Positions 48,128 through 58,038 of a stretch of 64,000 nt of DNA are shown piece by piece; position 1 is the stretch's first letter, and each line of letters begins with the position of its first letter. A program made the position numbers and the translations under genes. The stretch comes from Luteibacter sp. 9135 (lineage in GTDB: Bacteria > Pseudomonadota > Gammaproteobacteria > Xanthomonadales > Rhodanobacteraceae): assembly GCF_000745005.1 (NCBI RefSeq), contig NZ_JQNB01000001.1:2039501-2103500 (forward strand). Direction: 5' to 3'. The notes below the pieces were generated by a model. The model had not been told where the DNA came from, did not search any database, and saw only the letters and a program-made list of their open reading frames with translations.

Positions 48128-49600
48128 ATGACCTCGCCCAACCTCGATATCGCTCTTTTCACGTCCGCGCAGGCCCGCGCGATCGACCAGCGCGCCATCG
48201 GCGACCTCGGCCTACCCGGCTTCACGCTGATGACGCGCGCGGCCGCCGCGGCGTTTGGCATGTTGCGTCGGCGCTGGCCCCAGGCGCGGCGACTCCGCGT
48301 GGTCTGCGGCGCCGGCAACAACGGCGGTGACGGCTACCTCGTGGCTCGCGATGCGCTGGATCTCGGCCTCGCCGTCGAGCTCGTCGCGCTGGAAGCCCCA
48401 CGGGGGGTGGACGCCGTGCAAGCCCGCGAGGCCTTCGTCGCCGCGAGTGGCACGGTGTTGTCGTGGGACGCCTGGGCCGGACTCGCTCCCGCCGACGTCA
48501 TCGTCGATGCGATTTACGGCACGGGCCTGAACCGGGCGCCCGAGGGCGCGGCGGCGGTCGCCATCGAGGCGATCAACGCCGCCGGTGTCCCGGTACTCGC
48601 GCTGGACGTGCCCTCGGGGCTGGACGCCGATACCGGCGAGTGCCCCGGCGTCGCGGTGCAGGCCGCGGCAACGGCTACGTTCATCGTGCACAAGCGTGGC
48701 CTGCATACCCATCGCGCCGCGCTCGCCGGCGACGTCGAACGGCATGGCCTGGACCTGCCCGGCAGCATCCTGGAGGCGCCCGACGCGCGCCTGCTGGTGG
48801 AAGCCTCCCTCCCGCGACGCCCACGGGATTCGCACAAGGGCAGCAACGGGCACATCCTGGCCATCGGCGGCGACCACGGTACCGGCGGTGCGGTGCGCAT
48901 GGCCGCGGAGGCCGCCCTGCGCACCGGCGCGGGGTTGGTCAGTGTGGCCACGCGCGAAGCGAACGTGCCGGCGATGAACGCGGCGCGTCCCGAACTGATG
49001 GCGCATGGCGTCGACGGTCCGCAGGCGCTGCAGCCCATGCTGGACAAGGCATCCGTGGTTGCGCTGGGGCCCGGCCTCGGCCAGGCCGCCTGGGGTCACG
49101 CGCTGTGGACCACGGCGCTGGACGCCGGCCTGCCGACGGTGCTGGATGCGGACGGCCTCAACCTGCTGCATACCCATGCGCGCGCGCTGCCGGAGAAGGT
49201 CGTGCTGACGCCGCATCCGGGCGAGGCGGCCCGCCTGCTCGGCCGGGATACCCGGGCCGTCCAGACGGATCGCTTCGCAGCGGTCCGCGAGTTGGCGCAA
49301 CGCTACGGGGCGGTCGTGGTGCTCAAGGGCAACGGCAGCCTGATCGCCTCGCCGGACGGCCAGGTCTCGGTCTGCCCCTGGGGTAATCCGGGCATGGCCA
49401 GCGGCGGCATGGGCGATACCCTTACCGGCATCATCGCCGGCTTGCTGGGGCAGGGTTGCGATCCCTACGAGGCCGCCTGCCTGGGTGTGGCGCTGCACGC
49501 CCGTGCGGCGGACGTGGCCGCGCGGCAAGGCGAGCGGGGGCTGCTGGCGGGCGACCTGCTGGAGCCCCTGCGCCGGCTGGTCAACGGGTTACCCGCATGA
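48128..49600 (+). CDS. nnr: Bifunctional NAD(P)H-hydrate epimerase / ADP-dependent dehydratase
   Basis: Repairs hydrated NADH and NADPH. 490 residues: YjeF-type epimerase domain to about 215 (VVCGAGNNGGDGYLVAR, ALDVPSGLDADTG), then the ribokinase-like dehydratase domain (HKGSNGHILAIGGDHGTGGA, VLTPHPGEAARLL, GNPGMASGGMGDTLTG). Start at 48128, next to a consensus -10. Stop overlaps tsaE (ATGA). Cluster nnr-tsaE-amiC-mutL is conserved in proteobacteria. Confidence 0.95.
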   Translation: MTSPNLDIALFTSAQARAIDQRAIGDLGLPGFTLMTRAAAAAFGMLRRRWPQARRLRVVCGAGNNGGDGYLVARDALDLGLAVELVALEAPRGVDAVQAREAFVAASGTVLSWDAWAGLAPADVIVDAIYGTGLNRAPEGAAAVAIEAINAAGVPVLALDVPSGLDADTGECPGVAVQAAATATFIVHKRGLHTHRAALAGDVERHGLDLPGSILEAPDARLLVEASLPRRPRDSHKGSNGHILAIGGDHGTGGAVRMAAEAALRTGAGLVSVATREANVPAMNAARPELMAHGVDGPQALQPMLDKASVVALGPGLGQAAWGHALWTTALDAGLPTVLDADGLNLLHTHARALPEKVVLTPHPGEAARLLGRDTRAVQTDRFAAVRELAQRYGAVVVLKGNGSLIASPDGQVSVCPWGNPGMASGGMGDTLTGIIAGLLGQGCDPYEAACLGVALHARAADVAARQGERGLLAGDLLEPLRRLVNGLPA

Positions 49601-50061
49601 GTAGCAGCGAAGAACGCATCCTTGCCGACGAGGACGCCACGCTGGCCTTTGGTCGCGAGATGGCCGCAGGCCTGGACGGTGGCCTGGTCGTGTTCCTGCA
49701 TGGCGACCTGGGCGCCGGCAAGACCACGTTCGCCCGGGCCTTCCTCCGCGCCCTGGGCGTGGGCGAGCGGGTGAAGAGCCCTACCTACAGCCTGGTCGAG
49801 GGCTACGACATCGGCGACCGACGTGCCTTCCACCTCGATCTGTACCGCATCGCCGACCCCGGCGAACTGGAGTGGCTCGGCCTGGACAGCCTGGCGGAGC
49901 CCGGCGCTATCGTGCTGGTGGAATGGCCGGAGCGGGGCGCAGGAGCATTGCCGACGGTGGACCTGGAACTCCATTTCCGGCACCGCGACGGCGGTCGTGC
50001 GGTACGGCTGGAGGCCCGCACGGTATCTGGCCAGCGCGTGCTCGCCGCACTACCGCGCTGA
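49597..50061 (+). CDS. tsaE: tRNA threonylcarbamoyladenosine biosynthesis ATPase TsaE
   Basis: Drives the TsaBD complex that makes t6A in ANN-decoding tRNAs. 154 residues: Walker A LHGDLGAGKTTFARAFL, switch VKSPTYSLVEGY, HLDLYRI and the Walker B region IVLVEWPERG. ATG overlaps the nnr stop. Confidence 0.96.
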   Translation: MSSSEERILADEDATLAFGREMAAGLDGGLVVFLHGDLGAGKTTFARAFLRALGVGERVKSPTYSLVEGYDIGDRRAFHLDLYRIADPGELEWLGLDSLAEPGAIVLVEWPERGAGALPTVDLELHFRHRDGGRAVRLEARTVSGQRVLAALPR

Positions 50062-50100
50062 CGCACATGTCCTCGTTTGGACGACATTCCTGTACGTGCG

Positions 50101-50130
50101 TTGACGAAGGTTTCGCAGGTTATGGATTAT
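50101..50130 (+). promoter_or_regulatory. Possible promoter of amiC
   Basis: TTGACG (50101-50106), 18-base spacer, GATTAT (50125-50130), 31 bases before the first ATG of the amidase gene, in an A+T-rich patch. Confidence 0.45.
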
Positions 50131-50161
50131 CAAGGGAAAACATATTGCATTCGTCGGGCGC

Positions 50162-51826
50162 ATGGAGTTCAATCCGGGCCGTATGAGGGGAATCATCTTC
50201 AAATTCCGTGGATTCGTGTGCGCGATCGCCCTCGCGACGCTGGCGCCTGCCCTGGCGTTGGCCGCCGACGTCAAGTCGGCGCGCGTGTGGGCCGGCCCTG
50301 AATACACCCGTGTGGTGTTCGATCTGTCCGGCCCCGCCACGTACAAGATGTCCCAGGGCGATACGCCCGGCAGCGTAGTCCTCGATATCGCCGGGAGCAC
50401 CGTGGCGGGCAACTTCGCCGCGCCGGGCAAGCAGGGCCTGTTCCAGTCCATGACGGCGGGGAAGCAGGGCGGCGGCGCCCGCGTGGTGGCTACCGTGGAC
50501 GCCCGCGCCAAGCCCAAGAGTTTCCTGCTCAAGCCGGCCGGCGATTACGGCTATCGGCTGGTGCTCGATCTGTACCCCGGCGGCCAGAGCGATCCAGGCG
50601 ACAACAGCCCGTCAGATACGGATGCGCCGGCGCTGGCCACCGCCATTGCCGAATCCCCCACCGAAGCGCCCGCCGTGGCTCCCCTGCGTGGCAGGCGCGG
50701 CAAGGCGGGCAAGACGATTCCGGCAGGTTCGCCGCCGATGCTCGGTGGCGAGCGCAAGGTGGTCGTGGCCATCGATGCCGGGCACGGTGGCGAAGATCCG
50801 GGCGCCCGCGGCGCCACCGGCCTGCGCGAGAAGGACGTCACCCTGCAGGTGGCGCGCGAGCTGGCCGACCAGATCAACCGCCAGCCCGGCATGCAGGCCG
50901 TGCTGACCCGCAACGGCGACTACTTCATTCCGTTGAAGCGCCGCTACGAGATCGCCCGTGAGCACAATGCCGACATGTTCGTGTCGATCCACGCGGACGC
51001 GTTCAAGAACGGTGACGCCAAGGGCTCGTCGGTCTGGGTGCTGTCGCCGCGCGGCAAGACTTCCGAGGCTTCGCGCTGGCTGGCCGATCGCGAAAACCGC
51101 GCCGACCTGGTCGGCGGCGTGTCGCTGGACGACAAGGACGACTCGCTGGCGGCGGTGTTGCTGGATCTCCAGCAGGGCTACGCCATGCAGGCCAGCGAAT
51201 CCATCGCCGGCAACGTGCTCAAGGCGCTGGGTCGCCTGGGTCCGACGCATCGCGGTTACGTGGAGCGTGCCAACTTCGTGGTGCTGCGGTCGCCGGACGT
51301 GCCGTCCATCCTCGTGGAAACGGCCTTCATCACCAATCCCGAGGAAGAGCGCCGCCTGCGCGACGACGGCCATCGCCGCGAACTGGCCACGGCGGTGCTC
51401 GGTGGTGTGCGCAATTATTTCGAATCCATGCCGCCGCCGGGCACCTGGTTCGCGGCGCAGGCCGCGCGGCGCAACGGCACCTCGCTGGCCGCCACCGCCG
51501 CGTCCGCACCGGCGGCGCCCGCCGTGGCGTCCGACGCCGGTGCAGTGGCTTCCGATGCCGTCAAGGCGGCTTCGCGCGTGACGACGTCCGGCCGTAAGGC
51601 CCTGGCCAAGGCCGAGGCCTCCCCGTCGCCCGCACGAGGCCGGGTCGAGACGCCGTCGGGTCGTGCCGACGAGAACGTGCGCGACCTCCACCGCGTCAAC
51701 CGCGGCGAAACCCTGACCGGCATCGCCCAGCAGTACGGCGTATCCGTCGGCGCACTCAAGATCGCCAACAAGATGAACGACAACAACGTCCGCGTCGGCT
51801 CGGTCATGGTCATTCCCGCGAGCTGA
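50162..51826 (+). CDS. amiC: Periplasmic N-acetylmuramoyl-L-alanine amidase (AMIN, Amidase_3, LysM)
   Basis: Splits septal peptidoglycan during daughter-cell separation. 554 residues: signal peptide ([14 protein letters not shown]), AMIN domain (about 37-135, [10 protein letters not shown]), proline/alanine linker, Amidase_3 domain (about 198-420) with zinc residues in [11 protein letters not shown] (His208), the VSIHADAF segment and [13 protein letters not shown], an Ala-rich linker and one C-terminal LysM ([27 protein letters not shown]). ATG 50183 is an alternative start. The AmiB and AmiC names are not separable here. Confidence 0.9.
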   Translation: MEFNPGRMRGIIFKFRGFVCAIALATLAPALALAADVKSARVWAGPEYTRVVFDLSGPATYKMSQGDTPGSVVLDIAGSTVAGNFAAPGKQGLFQSMTAGKQGGGARVVATVDARAKPKSFLLKPAGDYGYRLVLDLYPGGQSDPGDNSPSDTDAPALATAIAESPTEAPAVAPLRGRRGKAGKTIPAGSPPMLGGERKVVVAIDAGHGGEDPGARGATGLREKDVTLQVARELADQINRQPGMQAVLTRNGDYFIPLKRRYEIAREHNADMFVSIHADAFKNGDAKGSSVWVLSPRGKTSEASRWLADRENRADLVGGVSLDDKDDSLAAVLLDLQQGYAMQASESIAGNVLKALGRLGPTHRGYVERANFVVLRSPDVPSILVETAFITNPEEERRLRDDGHRRELATAVLGGVRNYFESMPPPGTWFAAQAARRNGTSLAATAASAPAAPAVASDAGAVASDAVKAASRVTTSGRKALAKAEASPSPARGRVETPSGRADENVRDLHRVNRGETLTGIAQQYGVSVGALKIANKMNDNNVRVGSVMVIPAS

Positions 51827-51878
51827 CGCCGCGCCCTTGGGCTATGCTTTCGACCTGAACGCAGTCAGGTTGTCATCC

Positions 51879-53756
51879 ATGCCCATCCGCCCCCTGCCGC
51901 CCGAGCTGATCAACCAGATCGCGGCCGGCGAAGTCATCGAGCGACCCGCCTCGGTGGTCAAGGAACTCGTCGAGAACAGCATCGATGCCGGTGCGCGCCG
52001 GATCGAGGTCGACATCGAGCAGGGCGGCTCCCGGCTGATCCGCGTGCGCGACGACGGTGGCGGCATTCCGCGCGATGAGCTGGCGCTGGCCGTCGCCTCG
52101 CATGCCACCAGCAAGATCGGCAGCTTCGACGACCTGGAGCGCGTGGCCAGCATGGGCTTTCGCGGCGAGGCGCTGGCCTCCGTATCCTCCGTGGCGCGCT
52201 TCTCGCTCACCTCGCGGCATGCGGGGCAGGACGCCGCCTGGCGCATCGACGTGGACGGCGGTCGCCTGCAGGATGCGCGGCCCGCGCAGCATCCGCCGGG
52301 CACCACCATCGAGGTGCGCGACCTGTTCTACAACGTGCCGGCCCGGCGCAAGTTCCTCCGCGCCGAGCGCACCGAGTTCGCGCACATCGACGACCTGCTG
52401 AAATCGCTGGCGCTGGCTCGCGCGGGTGTCGATATCCGGCTCTCGCACAACGGCAAGCCGGTGCGCCTGCTCAAGCCGGCACGCGACGAACACGCGGCGC
52501 TGGCGCGCGTGGCCGAAGTGCTCGGCCCCGAGTTTCCCGGCCAGGCCCTGCGCGTGGACCACGAGGCCGCGGGCCTGAGCCTGTCCGGCTGGGTCGGCCT
52601 GCCTACCGCGTCGCGCTCGCAGGCCGACCAGCAATATTTCTACGTCAACGGCCGGCTGGTCCGCGACCGCATCGTCGCCCACGCCGTGCGCCAGGCGTAT
52701 GCGGACGTGCTGTTCCACGGCCGCCATCCGGTGTTCGTGCTGTTCCTCACGCTCGATCCGGTCGGCGTGGACGTGAACGTGCACCCGGCGAAAAGCGAAG
52801 TGCGCTTCCGCGAGCAGCGGCTGATCCACGATTTCCTGTTCCGCACGCTGCACGAGGCACTGGCGCAGACGCGTGCCGGCGTGGGCGCAGCGTCCTCGAC
52901 GGATGCGCCGTCAGGCATGGCCGGCGGCATCGACGCGGGGCACGGGACAGGGGTGGGAACGTTTGCGAGCGGTGGCGCGGGATCGCGCATGGCATCGATG
53001 CCCGCCTGGCCGCAGGCAGGCAGCCAGTCGCGACTGGGCCTGGGCGTGCGCGACGAACCCCTGGCCGACTACAAGACCCTGTTCGGCGCCACGACGTCCC
53101 TGTCGACGCCGCGGCCGTCGACTTCCTGGACGCCGCCGGCCGCCGACGGCGAACCGGACACGGAGGGTGGCATTCCCCCGCTGGGCTACGCCATCGCGCA
53201 GCTGAAGAGCATCTACGTGCTGGCCGAGAACGAGCACGGCATGGTGCTGGTCGACATGCACGCCGCGCACGAGCGGATCACCTACGAGAAACTGAAGAAC
53301 GGCCGCGTCACCTCCAGCCTGCGCTCGCAGATGCTGCTGGTGCCGCTGTCGGTCGCCGTCAGCGCGCGCGAGGCGGCCGCGGCGGAAGAACACGCCGAGG
53401 CGCTCGCCGACTGGGGCCTGGAGCTGTCGCGCAGCGGCCCGTCCGGCGTCGTGGTGCGGCGCGTGCCGTCGTTGCTGGAAAGCGCCGATGTGGCCCAGCT
53501 CACCCGCGACGTGCTGGCCGAACTGGCCCAGCACGGCAGCTCGCGCCGGCTGGAAGAACTGGAAAACGAACTGCTCTCCACCATGGCCTGCCATGGCTCC
53601 GTGCGTGCCGGCCGACGCCTGGGCCTGCCGGAAATGAACGCGCTGCTGCGCGAGATGGAAGCCACCGAACGCTCGGCGCAGTGCAACCACGGCCGTCCCA
53701 CCTGGGTGCAGCTGTCGCTGGGGGAGCTGGACCGGCTGTTCCTGCGCGGCCGCTGA
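51879..53756 (+). CDS. mutL: DNA mismatch repair protein MutL
   Basis: Couples MutS mismatch recognition to strand removal. ATG 51879 ([30 protein letters not shown]) fixed by family start. 625 residues: GHKL ATPase motifs [16 protein letters not shown] and [12 protein letters not shown], a Gly/Ala/Pro-rich linker (about 335-420), and a C-terminal dimerisation domain. Asp459-MHA-x2-E-x4-E matches the endonuclease metal motif DQHA-x2-E-x4-E with Met for Gln, which suggests an intrinsic nicking activity. TATGCT at 51841 may be a -10. Confidence 0.96.
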   Translation: MPIRPLPPELINQIAAGEVIERPASVVKELVENSIDAGARRIEVDIEQGGSRLIRVRDDGGGIPRDELALAVASHATSKIGSFDDLERVASMGFRGEALASVSSVARFSLTSRHAGQDAAWRIDVDGGRLQDARPAQHPPGTTIEVRDLFYNVPARRKFLRAERTEFAHIDDLLKSLALARAGVDIRLSHNGKPVRLLKPARDEHAALARVAEVLGPEFPGQALRVDHEAAGLSLSGWVGLPTASRSQADQQYFYVNGRLVRDRIVAHAVRQAYADVLFHGRHPVFVLFLTLDPVGVDVNVHPAKSEVRFREQRLIHDFLFRTLHEALAQTRAGVGAASSTDAPSGMAGGIDAGHGTGVGTFASGGAGSRMASMPAWPQAGSQSRLGLGVRDEPLADYKTLFGATTSLSTPRPSTSWTPPAADGEPDTEGGIPPLGYAIAQLKSIYVLAENEHGMVLVDMHAAHERITYEKLKNGRVTSSLRSQMLLVPLSVAVSAREAAAAEEHAEALADWGLELSRSGPSGVVVRRVPSLLESADVAQLTRDVLAELAQHGSSRRLEELENELLSTMACHGSVRAGRRLGLPEMNALLREMEATERSAQCNHGRPTWVQLSLGELDRLFLRGR

Positions 53757-53801
53757 ATCGATGTATGCTGGACGGATAGACGTCCAAACCGGGGTTTCGC
53801 C

Positions 53802-54692
53802 ATGATCCGTTCGCTTGCCTTCGCCTCCGTCGTAGCGGTCACCACCGGCAACGCCATTGCCGGCGACGCCTACACCGCCGCCATCGAGAAAGTGCGTGCC
53901 GCACGCATCGACGCACTGAAGGCGCCGGACGGCTGGCTGAGCCTGGTCGGTCTGGACTGGCTGCAGCCCGGTGCCAATCGCATCGGCAGCGCGGCCGACA
54001 ACGACATCGTCCTCAAGGCCGGTCCCGCCCATCTTGGCGTGGTCACGCTGGACGACGGCGGCGCGGTCACCATCGAGCTGGCGCCCGGCAGCGGTGCGCT
54101 GGTCGACGGTCGCGAGGTGCAGCGCGCCACGCTCGTCGACGATGGCAGCACCGGCGGCAAGCCCACGGAAGTCCGCTTCGGCTCGGCCCGGTTCTTCGTT
54201 ATCGCTCGCGACGGCAAGAAAGCCCTGCGCGTGAAGGACGACAACGCCGCCACGCGCATGCACTTTGCCGGCCTGGATTACTTCACCGTCGACCCGACGT
54301 GGCGCGTGGAAGCGCGCTGGGTGCCGTTCGATCCGCCGCACGAGCTGGAAATCGGCTCGGTGCTCGGCACGATCGACAAGGAGAAGGTGCCGGGCAAGGC
54401 GGTGTTCACGCGCGATGGCCACACCTTCGAGCTCTACCCCATCCAGGAAGAACCCGATTCACTGTTCTTCGTCTTCGCCGACCGTACCAGCGGCAAGGAA
54501 ACCTACGGCGCGGCGCGGTTCCTGGATACGCCGCTGGCCAAGGACGGCAAGCTGGTGCTGGATTTCAACGAGGCGCGCAACCCGCCGTGCGCGTTCACGC
54601 CGTATGCCACGTGCCCGCTGGCGCCGCCGGAAAACCGGCTGGACGTGCGCGTGACCGCGGGCGAGAAGAAATACGCCGGCGGCCACGACTGA
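53802..54692 (+). CDS. DUF1684-family exported protein
   Basis: 296 residues with a short signal peptide (IRSLAFASVVAVTTGNAIAGD). Mature protein matches my memory of DUF1684: GWLSLVGLDWLQPGANRIGS, AARMHF-like segment TRMHFAGLDYFTVDPTWRVEAR, and the end LDFNEARNPPCAFTPYATCPLAPPENRL with two conserved cysteines. Function of the family is not established. TATGCT at 53763 may be its -10. No operon partners. Confidence 0.8.
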   Translation: MIRSLAFASVVAVTTGNAIAGDAYTAAIEKVRAARIDALKAPDGWLSLVGLDWLQPGANRIGSAADNDIVLKAGPAHLGVVTLDDGGAVTIELAPGSGALVDGREVQRATLVDDGSTGGKPTEVRFGSARFFVIARDGKKALRVKDDNAATRMHFAGLDYFTVDPTWRVEARWVPFDPPHELEIGSVLGTIDKEKVPGKAVFTRDGHTFELYPIQEEPDSLFFVFADRTSGKETYGAARFLDTPLAKDGKLVLDFNEARNPPCAFTPYATCPLAPPENRLDVRVTAGEKKYAGGHD

Positions 54693-54710
54693 CGCACCAC
54701 GGGCGCCGTA

Positions 54711-55493
54711 TCAGGCGCCCTTGAACACCGGCTTGCGCCGCTCCAGGAACGCGTCGGTGCCTTCACGCATGTCTTCGGTGGAGAACGCGATGGCGAAGCC
54801 CTGTGTCTCGAAGGCCAGGCCCTGGTCGATCGCGCACTCGCCGCCTTCGATCACGGCCTCCAGGATGCCCTTGAGGGCCAGGGGTGCCGCGGCGGCCAGC
54901 TGGTCGGCCAGGGCATCCACGGCGGCGTCCAGTTCGTCGGCCGCCACCACGCGGGTGACCAGGCCGGTGCGCTCGGCACGGGCCGCATCGATCTGCTGGC
55001 CCAGCAGGCACAACTCCAGTGCCAGGCCGCGACCAGCGAGACGGGTCAGGCGCTGCGTGCCGCCGAAACCGGGAATCAGGCCCAGGCCGATCTCAGGCTG
55101 GCCGAAGCGTGCCTTCTCGCTGGCCACGCGAAGATGGCAGGCCATGGCCAGCTCCATCCCGCCACCCAGGGTGTAACCCTGGATCTTCGCGATCACGGGC
55201 TTGCCCAGGCGCTCCACCGTCAGCATCAAGTCCTGCCCGGCGCGCGACGCAGCCTGCGCCTTCACCGGCGACCAGTCGGACATCTCGGAAATGTCCGCGC
55301 CGGCGACGAATGCCTTCTCACCCGCACCGGCCAGCACGACGACGCGGATGGCGTCGTCCTGCGCGGCCTGCCGGAAGGCCAGGGTGAGCTCGCCGATGGT
55401 CTCGCGGTTGAGCGCGTTGAGCTTGTCGGAGCGGTTGACGGTGATGTGACGGACGGCGCCGCGATCGGCGGTGACGAGGGTACGAAAGGCCAT
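54711..55493 (-). CDS. Enoyl-CoA hydratase/isomerase family protein
   Basis: Crotonase-fold enzyme, most like short-chain enoyl-CoA hydratases of beta-oxidation. 260 residues from ATG 55493. Oxyanion-hole segments AFVAGADISEMSD and GYTLGGGMELAMACHLRVAS; a glutamate in FGQPEIGLGLIPGFGGTQRL and Glu in the first helix suit hydratase catalysis. Ends RRKPVFKGA, typical of the family. Substrate not resolvable. Confidence 0.88.
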   Translation of the reverse strand: MAFRTLVTADRGAVRHITVNRSDKLNALNRETIGELTLAFRQAAQDDAIRVVVLAGAGEKAFVAGADISEMSDWSPVKAQAASRAGQDLMLTVERLGKPVIAKIQGYTLGGGMELAMACHLRVASEKARFGQPEIGLGLIPGFGGTQRLTRLAGRGLALELCLLGQQIDAARAERTGLVTRVVAADELDAAVDALADQLAAAAPLALKGILEAVIEGGECAIDQGLAFETQGFAIAFSTEDMREGTDAFLERRKPVFKGA

Positions 55494-55639
55494 GGCGGCT
55501 CCTGGCGGTGGGGCAAGGCGGCGGATGGTAGCAGGGGAACCTTTACCCCTTCCGCGGCGTCTGAGGGTGTACGGACGGGGCAGCGGCCGATGGATTATCC
55601 TCCACGCACGCCCAGGGTTCCGGGTTCTTGGAGAACGGG

Positions 55640-56362
55640 ATGCCATCCTCGCGTTTGCTGGTCACGATCGCCGCCTTGCTGTGCCTGCCCGCCCTCCCGG
55701 CGTTGGCCCAGGGGCCGGCCACGGCAAACGCTTCCGCCGCACCGGCCATCGACAAGACCCGGCTGTCGTACGCCATCGGTTACCAGATCGGCACCCAGTT
55801 CGCCAACAGCGCCCAGCCCGATGTCGACATCGCGGTGCTGGTCAGGGCGCTCCAGGACGGCTACGCCAAGCGCGCGCCGGGCGTACCCATCGATGTCATG
55901 CAGCAGCAGCTGGTGAACTTCGACGCCAAGGTGCAGCGCGATTCCGTGGTGGAGTTCCGCCGTGTCGCCGCCGCCAACGCCAAGCGCAGCAGCGATTTCC
56001 TCGCCCGCAACCGGGTCCGGCCGGGCGTCACCACGCTGCCTTCCGGTATCCAGTACGCCGTGCTCAACAAGGGCCGCGGTGCGCAGGCCAGTGTCACCAG
56101 CACCGTGGTGGTCAATTACCGCGGTGCGTTGATCGACGGCACCGAGTTCGACAGTTCCTACGCCCACGGCAAGCCCGTCACCTTCACGGTCAACCGGGTG
56201 ATTCCCGGCTGGCAGGACGTGATCCCGCGCATGCGCGTGGGCGACAAGTGGAAGGTGGTGATTCCCCCGGCGCTGGCCTATGGCGAGCGCGGCGAGCTGC
56301 CCCGCATCGGCCCCAACGAGGCCCTGGTGTTCGACCTCGAGTTGATCGACGTCAAGCCCTGA
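55640..56362 (+). CDS. Periplasmic FKBP-type peptidyl-prolyl isomerase (FkpA/Mip-like)
   Basis: Helps periplasmic folding. ATG 55640 has GGAG six bases upstream; a TTG further up is less likely. 240 residues: signal peptide ending LPALAQ, an N-terminal helical dimerisation part (KTRLSYAIGYQIGTQFANS, then a long helix to 125), and the FKBP domain (about 128-239) with VVVNYRGALIDGTEFDSS, VIPGWQDVIPRMRVGDKWKVVIPPALAYGERG and LVFDLELIDV. Confidence 0.92.
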   Translation: MPSSRLLVTIAALLCLPALPALAQGPATANASAAPAIDKTRLSYAIGYQIGTQFANSAQPDVDIAVLVRALQDGYAKRAPGVPIDVMQQQLVNFDAKVQRDSVVEFRRVAAANAKRSSDFLARNRVRPGVTTLPSGIQYAVLNKGRGAQASVTSTVVVNYRGALIDGTEFDSSYAHGKPVTFTVNRVIPGWQDVIPRMRVGDKWKVVIPPALAYGERGELPRIGPNEALVFDLELIDVKP

Positions 56363-56375
56363 GGGTCGCGCTAGA

Positions 56376-56573
56376 ATGACCGACGGTATGTCCCCGGTCC
56401 CATCATCCTCGCTCCCCCTGACACCGTGCACCGGCGTGTGCCGCCTCGACGCGCGCGGCCTTTGCGTGGGTTGCCTGCGCACGGGCGAGGAGATCGCCTG
56501 CTGGTCGTCGCTGGACGACGACCGCAAGCGCTGGTTGATGGATGAGATCCTTCCCACCCGACAGGCCTGGTGA
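56376..56573 (+). CDS. DUF1289-family small cysteine-rich protein
   Basis: 65 residues with the DUF1289 pattern: SSLPLTPCTGVCRLDARGLCVGCLRTGEEIACWSSLDDDRK, that is four cysteines spaced like a small metal- or cluster-binding site. Two Met codons could start it (56376, 56388). Its stop overlaps the NudL start (TGATG). Function unknown; often found beside Nudix or reductase genes. Confidence 0.85.
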   Translation: MTDGMSPVPSSSLPLTPCTGVCRLDARGLCVGCLRTGEEIACWSSLDDDRKRWLMDEILPTRQAW

Positions 56574-57181
56574 TGGACGACCTCCTGGCCCGTTTGCGCG
56601 GCGCGCTGCTGCCCCTGGACACACCGCCGGGTCCGCGCGGCTGGAACCACCACGACATGGCCGAGCTGATCGGCGACGGCCCACGCCGCAAGGCCGCCGT
56701 GCTGATCGGCATCCGCGACGACCGCGAGCAGAACGTCGTGCTCACCGTCCGCACCGATACGTTGCAGCAGCACGCCGGCCAGGTCGCCTTTCCCGGCGGC
56801 AGGGTGGAAGACCACGACGCGGATGCCGTGGCCACGGCGCTGCGCGAGAGCCACGAGGAAATCGGGCTGGATGCGCGCAAGGTCACGCCGCTGGGCTTTC
56901 TGGATGCGTTCGAGACGATCAGCGGCTACTCGGTGACGCCGGTGGTCGCGCGCATCGACGCCGACGCCGTGCTCCGACCAGACCCCGGCGAAGTGGCCGA
57001 GGTGTTCGAGGTGCCCTTCGCGTTCTTCCTCGAGCCGGACAACCTGCGTCGCTACACCATGGAGTTCCGTGGTCACCGTCGTGACATGGTCGAATTCCTG
57101 CATGCCGGCTACCGCATCTGGGGCGTCACGGCGGCCATCCTCCTCAACCTGCTGAAACGGATGGGACACCACCCATGCTGA
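56573..57181 (+). CDS. CoA pyrophosphatase, Nudix family (NudL-like)
   Basis: Likely splits CoA and its derivatives to 3',5'-ADP and phosphopantetheine. ATG 56573 chosen (one codon after a GTG). 202 residues: RKAAVLIGI, QHAGQVAFPGGRVEDHDADAVATALRESHEEIGL, which contains the UPF0035 signature and Nudix box (REshEEiG), and VTAAILLNLLKRM at the end. Overlaps the next gene by seven bases. Confidence 0.9.
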   Translation: MDDLLARLRGALLPLDTPPGPRGWNHHDMAELIGDGPRRKAAVLIGIRDDREQNVVLTVRTDTLQQHAGQVAFPGGRVEDHDADAVATALRESHEEIGLDARKVTPLGFLDAFETISGYSVTPVVARIDADAVLRPDPGEVAEVFEVPFAFFLEPDNLRRYTMEFRGHRRDMVEFLHAGYRIWGVTAAILLNLLKRMGHHPC

Positions 57182-58038
57182 TCTCGCGCACGCTCGTCGA
57201 TGCCGGCACCGCCGCCCACCTCTCCGCGCACGACGTGTTGTTCGTCGATGCCCGGTTCGACCTCGCCCATCCCGCCCAGGGTGACGAGGACTATGCGCGG
57301 GCGCATGTCCGTGGCGCCGTGCGTGCCGATCTCGACCGCGACCTGGCCGACATGGCGACGCCCGCGAACGGTCGTGGTCGTCATCCGTTGCCCTCGCCCG
57401 AGCGTTTTCAGGCTTGGCTGGCGCGTTCGGGCTGGCGGCCGGACCTGCAGGTGGTCGTCTACGATGCGGCCGGCGGGGCCCTGGCGGCCGCGCGTTTCTG
57501 GTGGCTGGCGCGTCTGGCCGGCCTGGATAACGTGGCCGTGCTCGATGGCGGCTGGGCCGCCTGGGCGCGGGCCGCGTTGCCCGTGGATGCCGAGGTACCG
57601 CAGCGGGAGGCGACGGCCGTGCGTGTAGCCTTCGACGAAGCCGGCATGGTGGATGCCGACACCCTGGCCGAGGGCGTGGCGTCGGGACGGCTGGTCCTGC
57701 TGGACGCGCGTGCCACGCCGCGCTATCGCGGCGAGGTCGAGCCGCTGGACCCCGTGGCCGGACACGTGCCCGGCGCGCGCAACCGGCCGTTCGCGGACAA
57801 CCTCGACACCGACGGCATGTTCCGTTCCCCCGAGGCCCTGCGTCGGGCGTTCGAGGGCGTGATCGGGCCGCACCCCGCGGACGATGTGGTGCACATGTGC
57901 GGCTCCGGCGTTACCGCGTGCCACAACCTGCTGGCCATGGAGTACGCGGGCCTGTGCGGTTCACGCCTTTATGCACCGTCATGGAGCGGCTGGGTCAGCG
58001 ACCGCTCCCGTGGCGTGGCCACCGGCGATGCCCTATAG
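57175..58038 (+). CDS. Thiosulfate/3-mercaptopyruvate sulfurtransferase (two rhodanese domains)
   Basis: 287 residues. N-terminal inactive rhodanese domain (VLFVDARFDLAHPAQGDEDYARAHVRGA), C-terminal active domain with LLDARATPRYRGEVEPLDPVAGHVPGARN and the catalytic loop CGSGVTA at Cys242; the CGSG[VI]TA loop fits 3-mercaptopyruvate sulfurtransferase. Coupled to the Nudix gene by overlap and convergent with the next gene, ending with a 6-base tail overlap. Confidence 0.9.
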   Translation: MLISRTLVDAGTAAHLSAHDVLFVDARFDLAHPAQGDEDYARAHVRGAVRADLDRDLADMATPANGRGRHPLPSPERFQAWLARSGWRPDLQVVVYDAAGGALAAARFWWLARLAGLDNVAVLDGGWAAWARAALPVDAEVPQREATAVRVAFDEAGMVDADTLAEGVASGRLVLLDARATPRYRGEVEPLDPVAGHVPGARNRPFADNLDTDGMFRSPEALRRAFEGVIGPHPADDVVHMCGSGVTACHNLLAMEYAGLCGSRLYAPSWSGWVSDRSRGVATGDAL

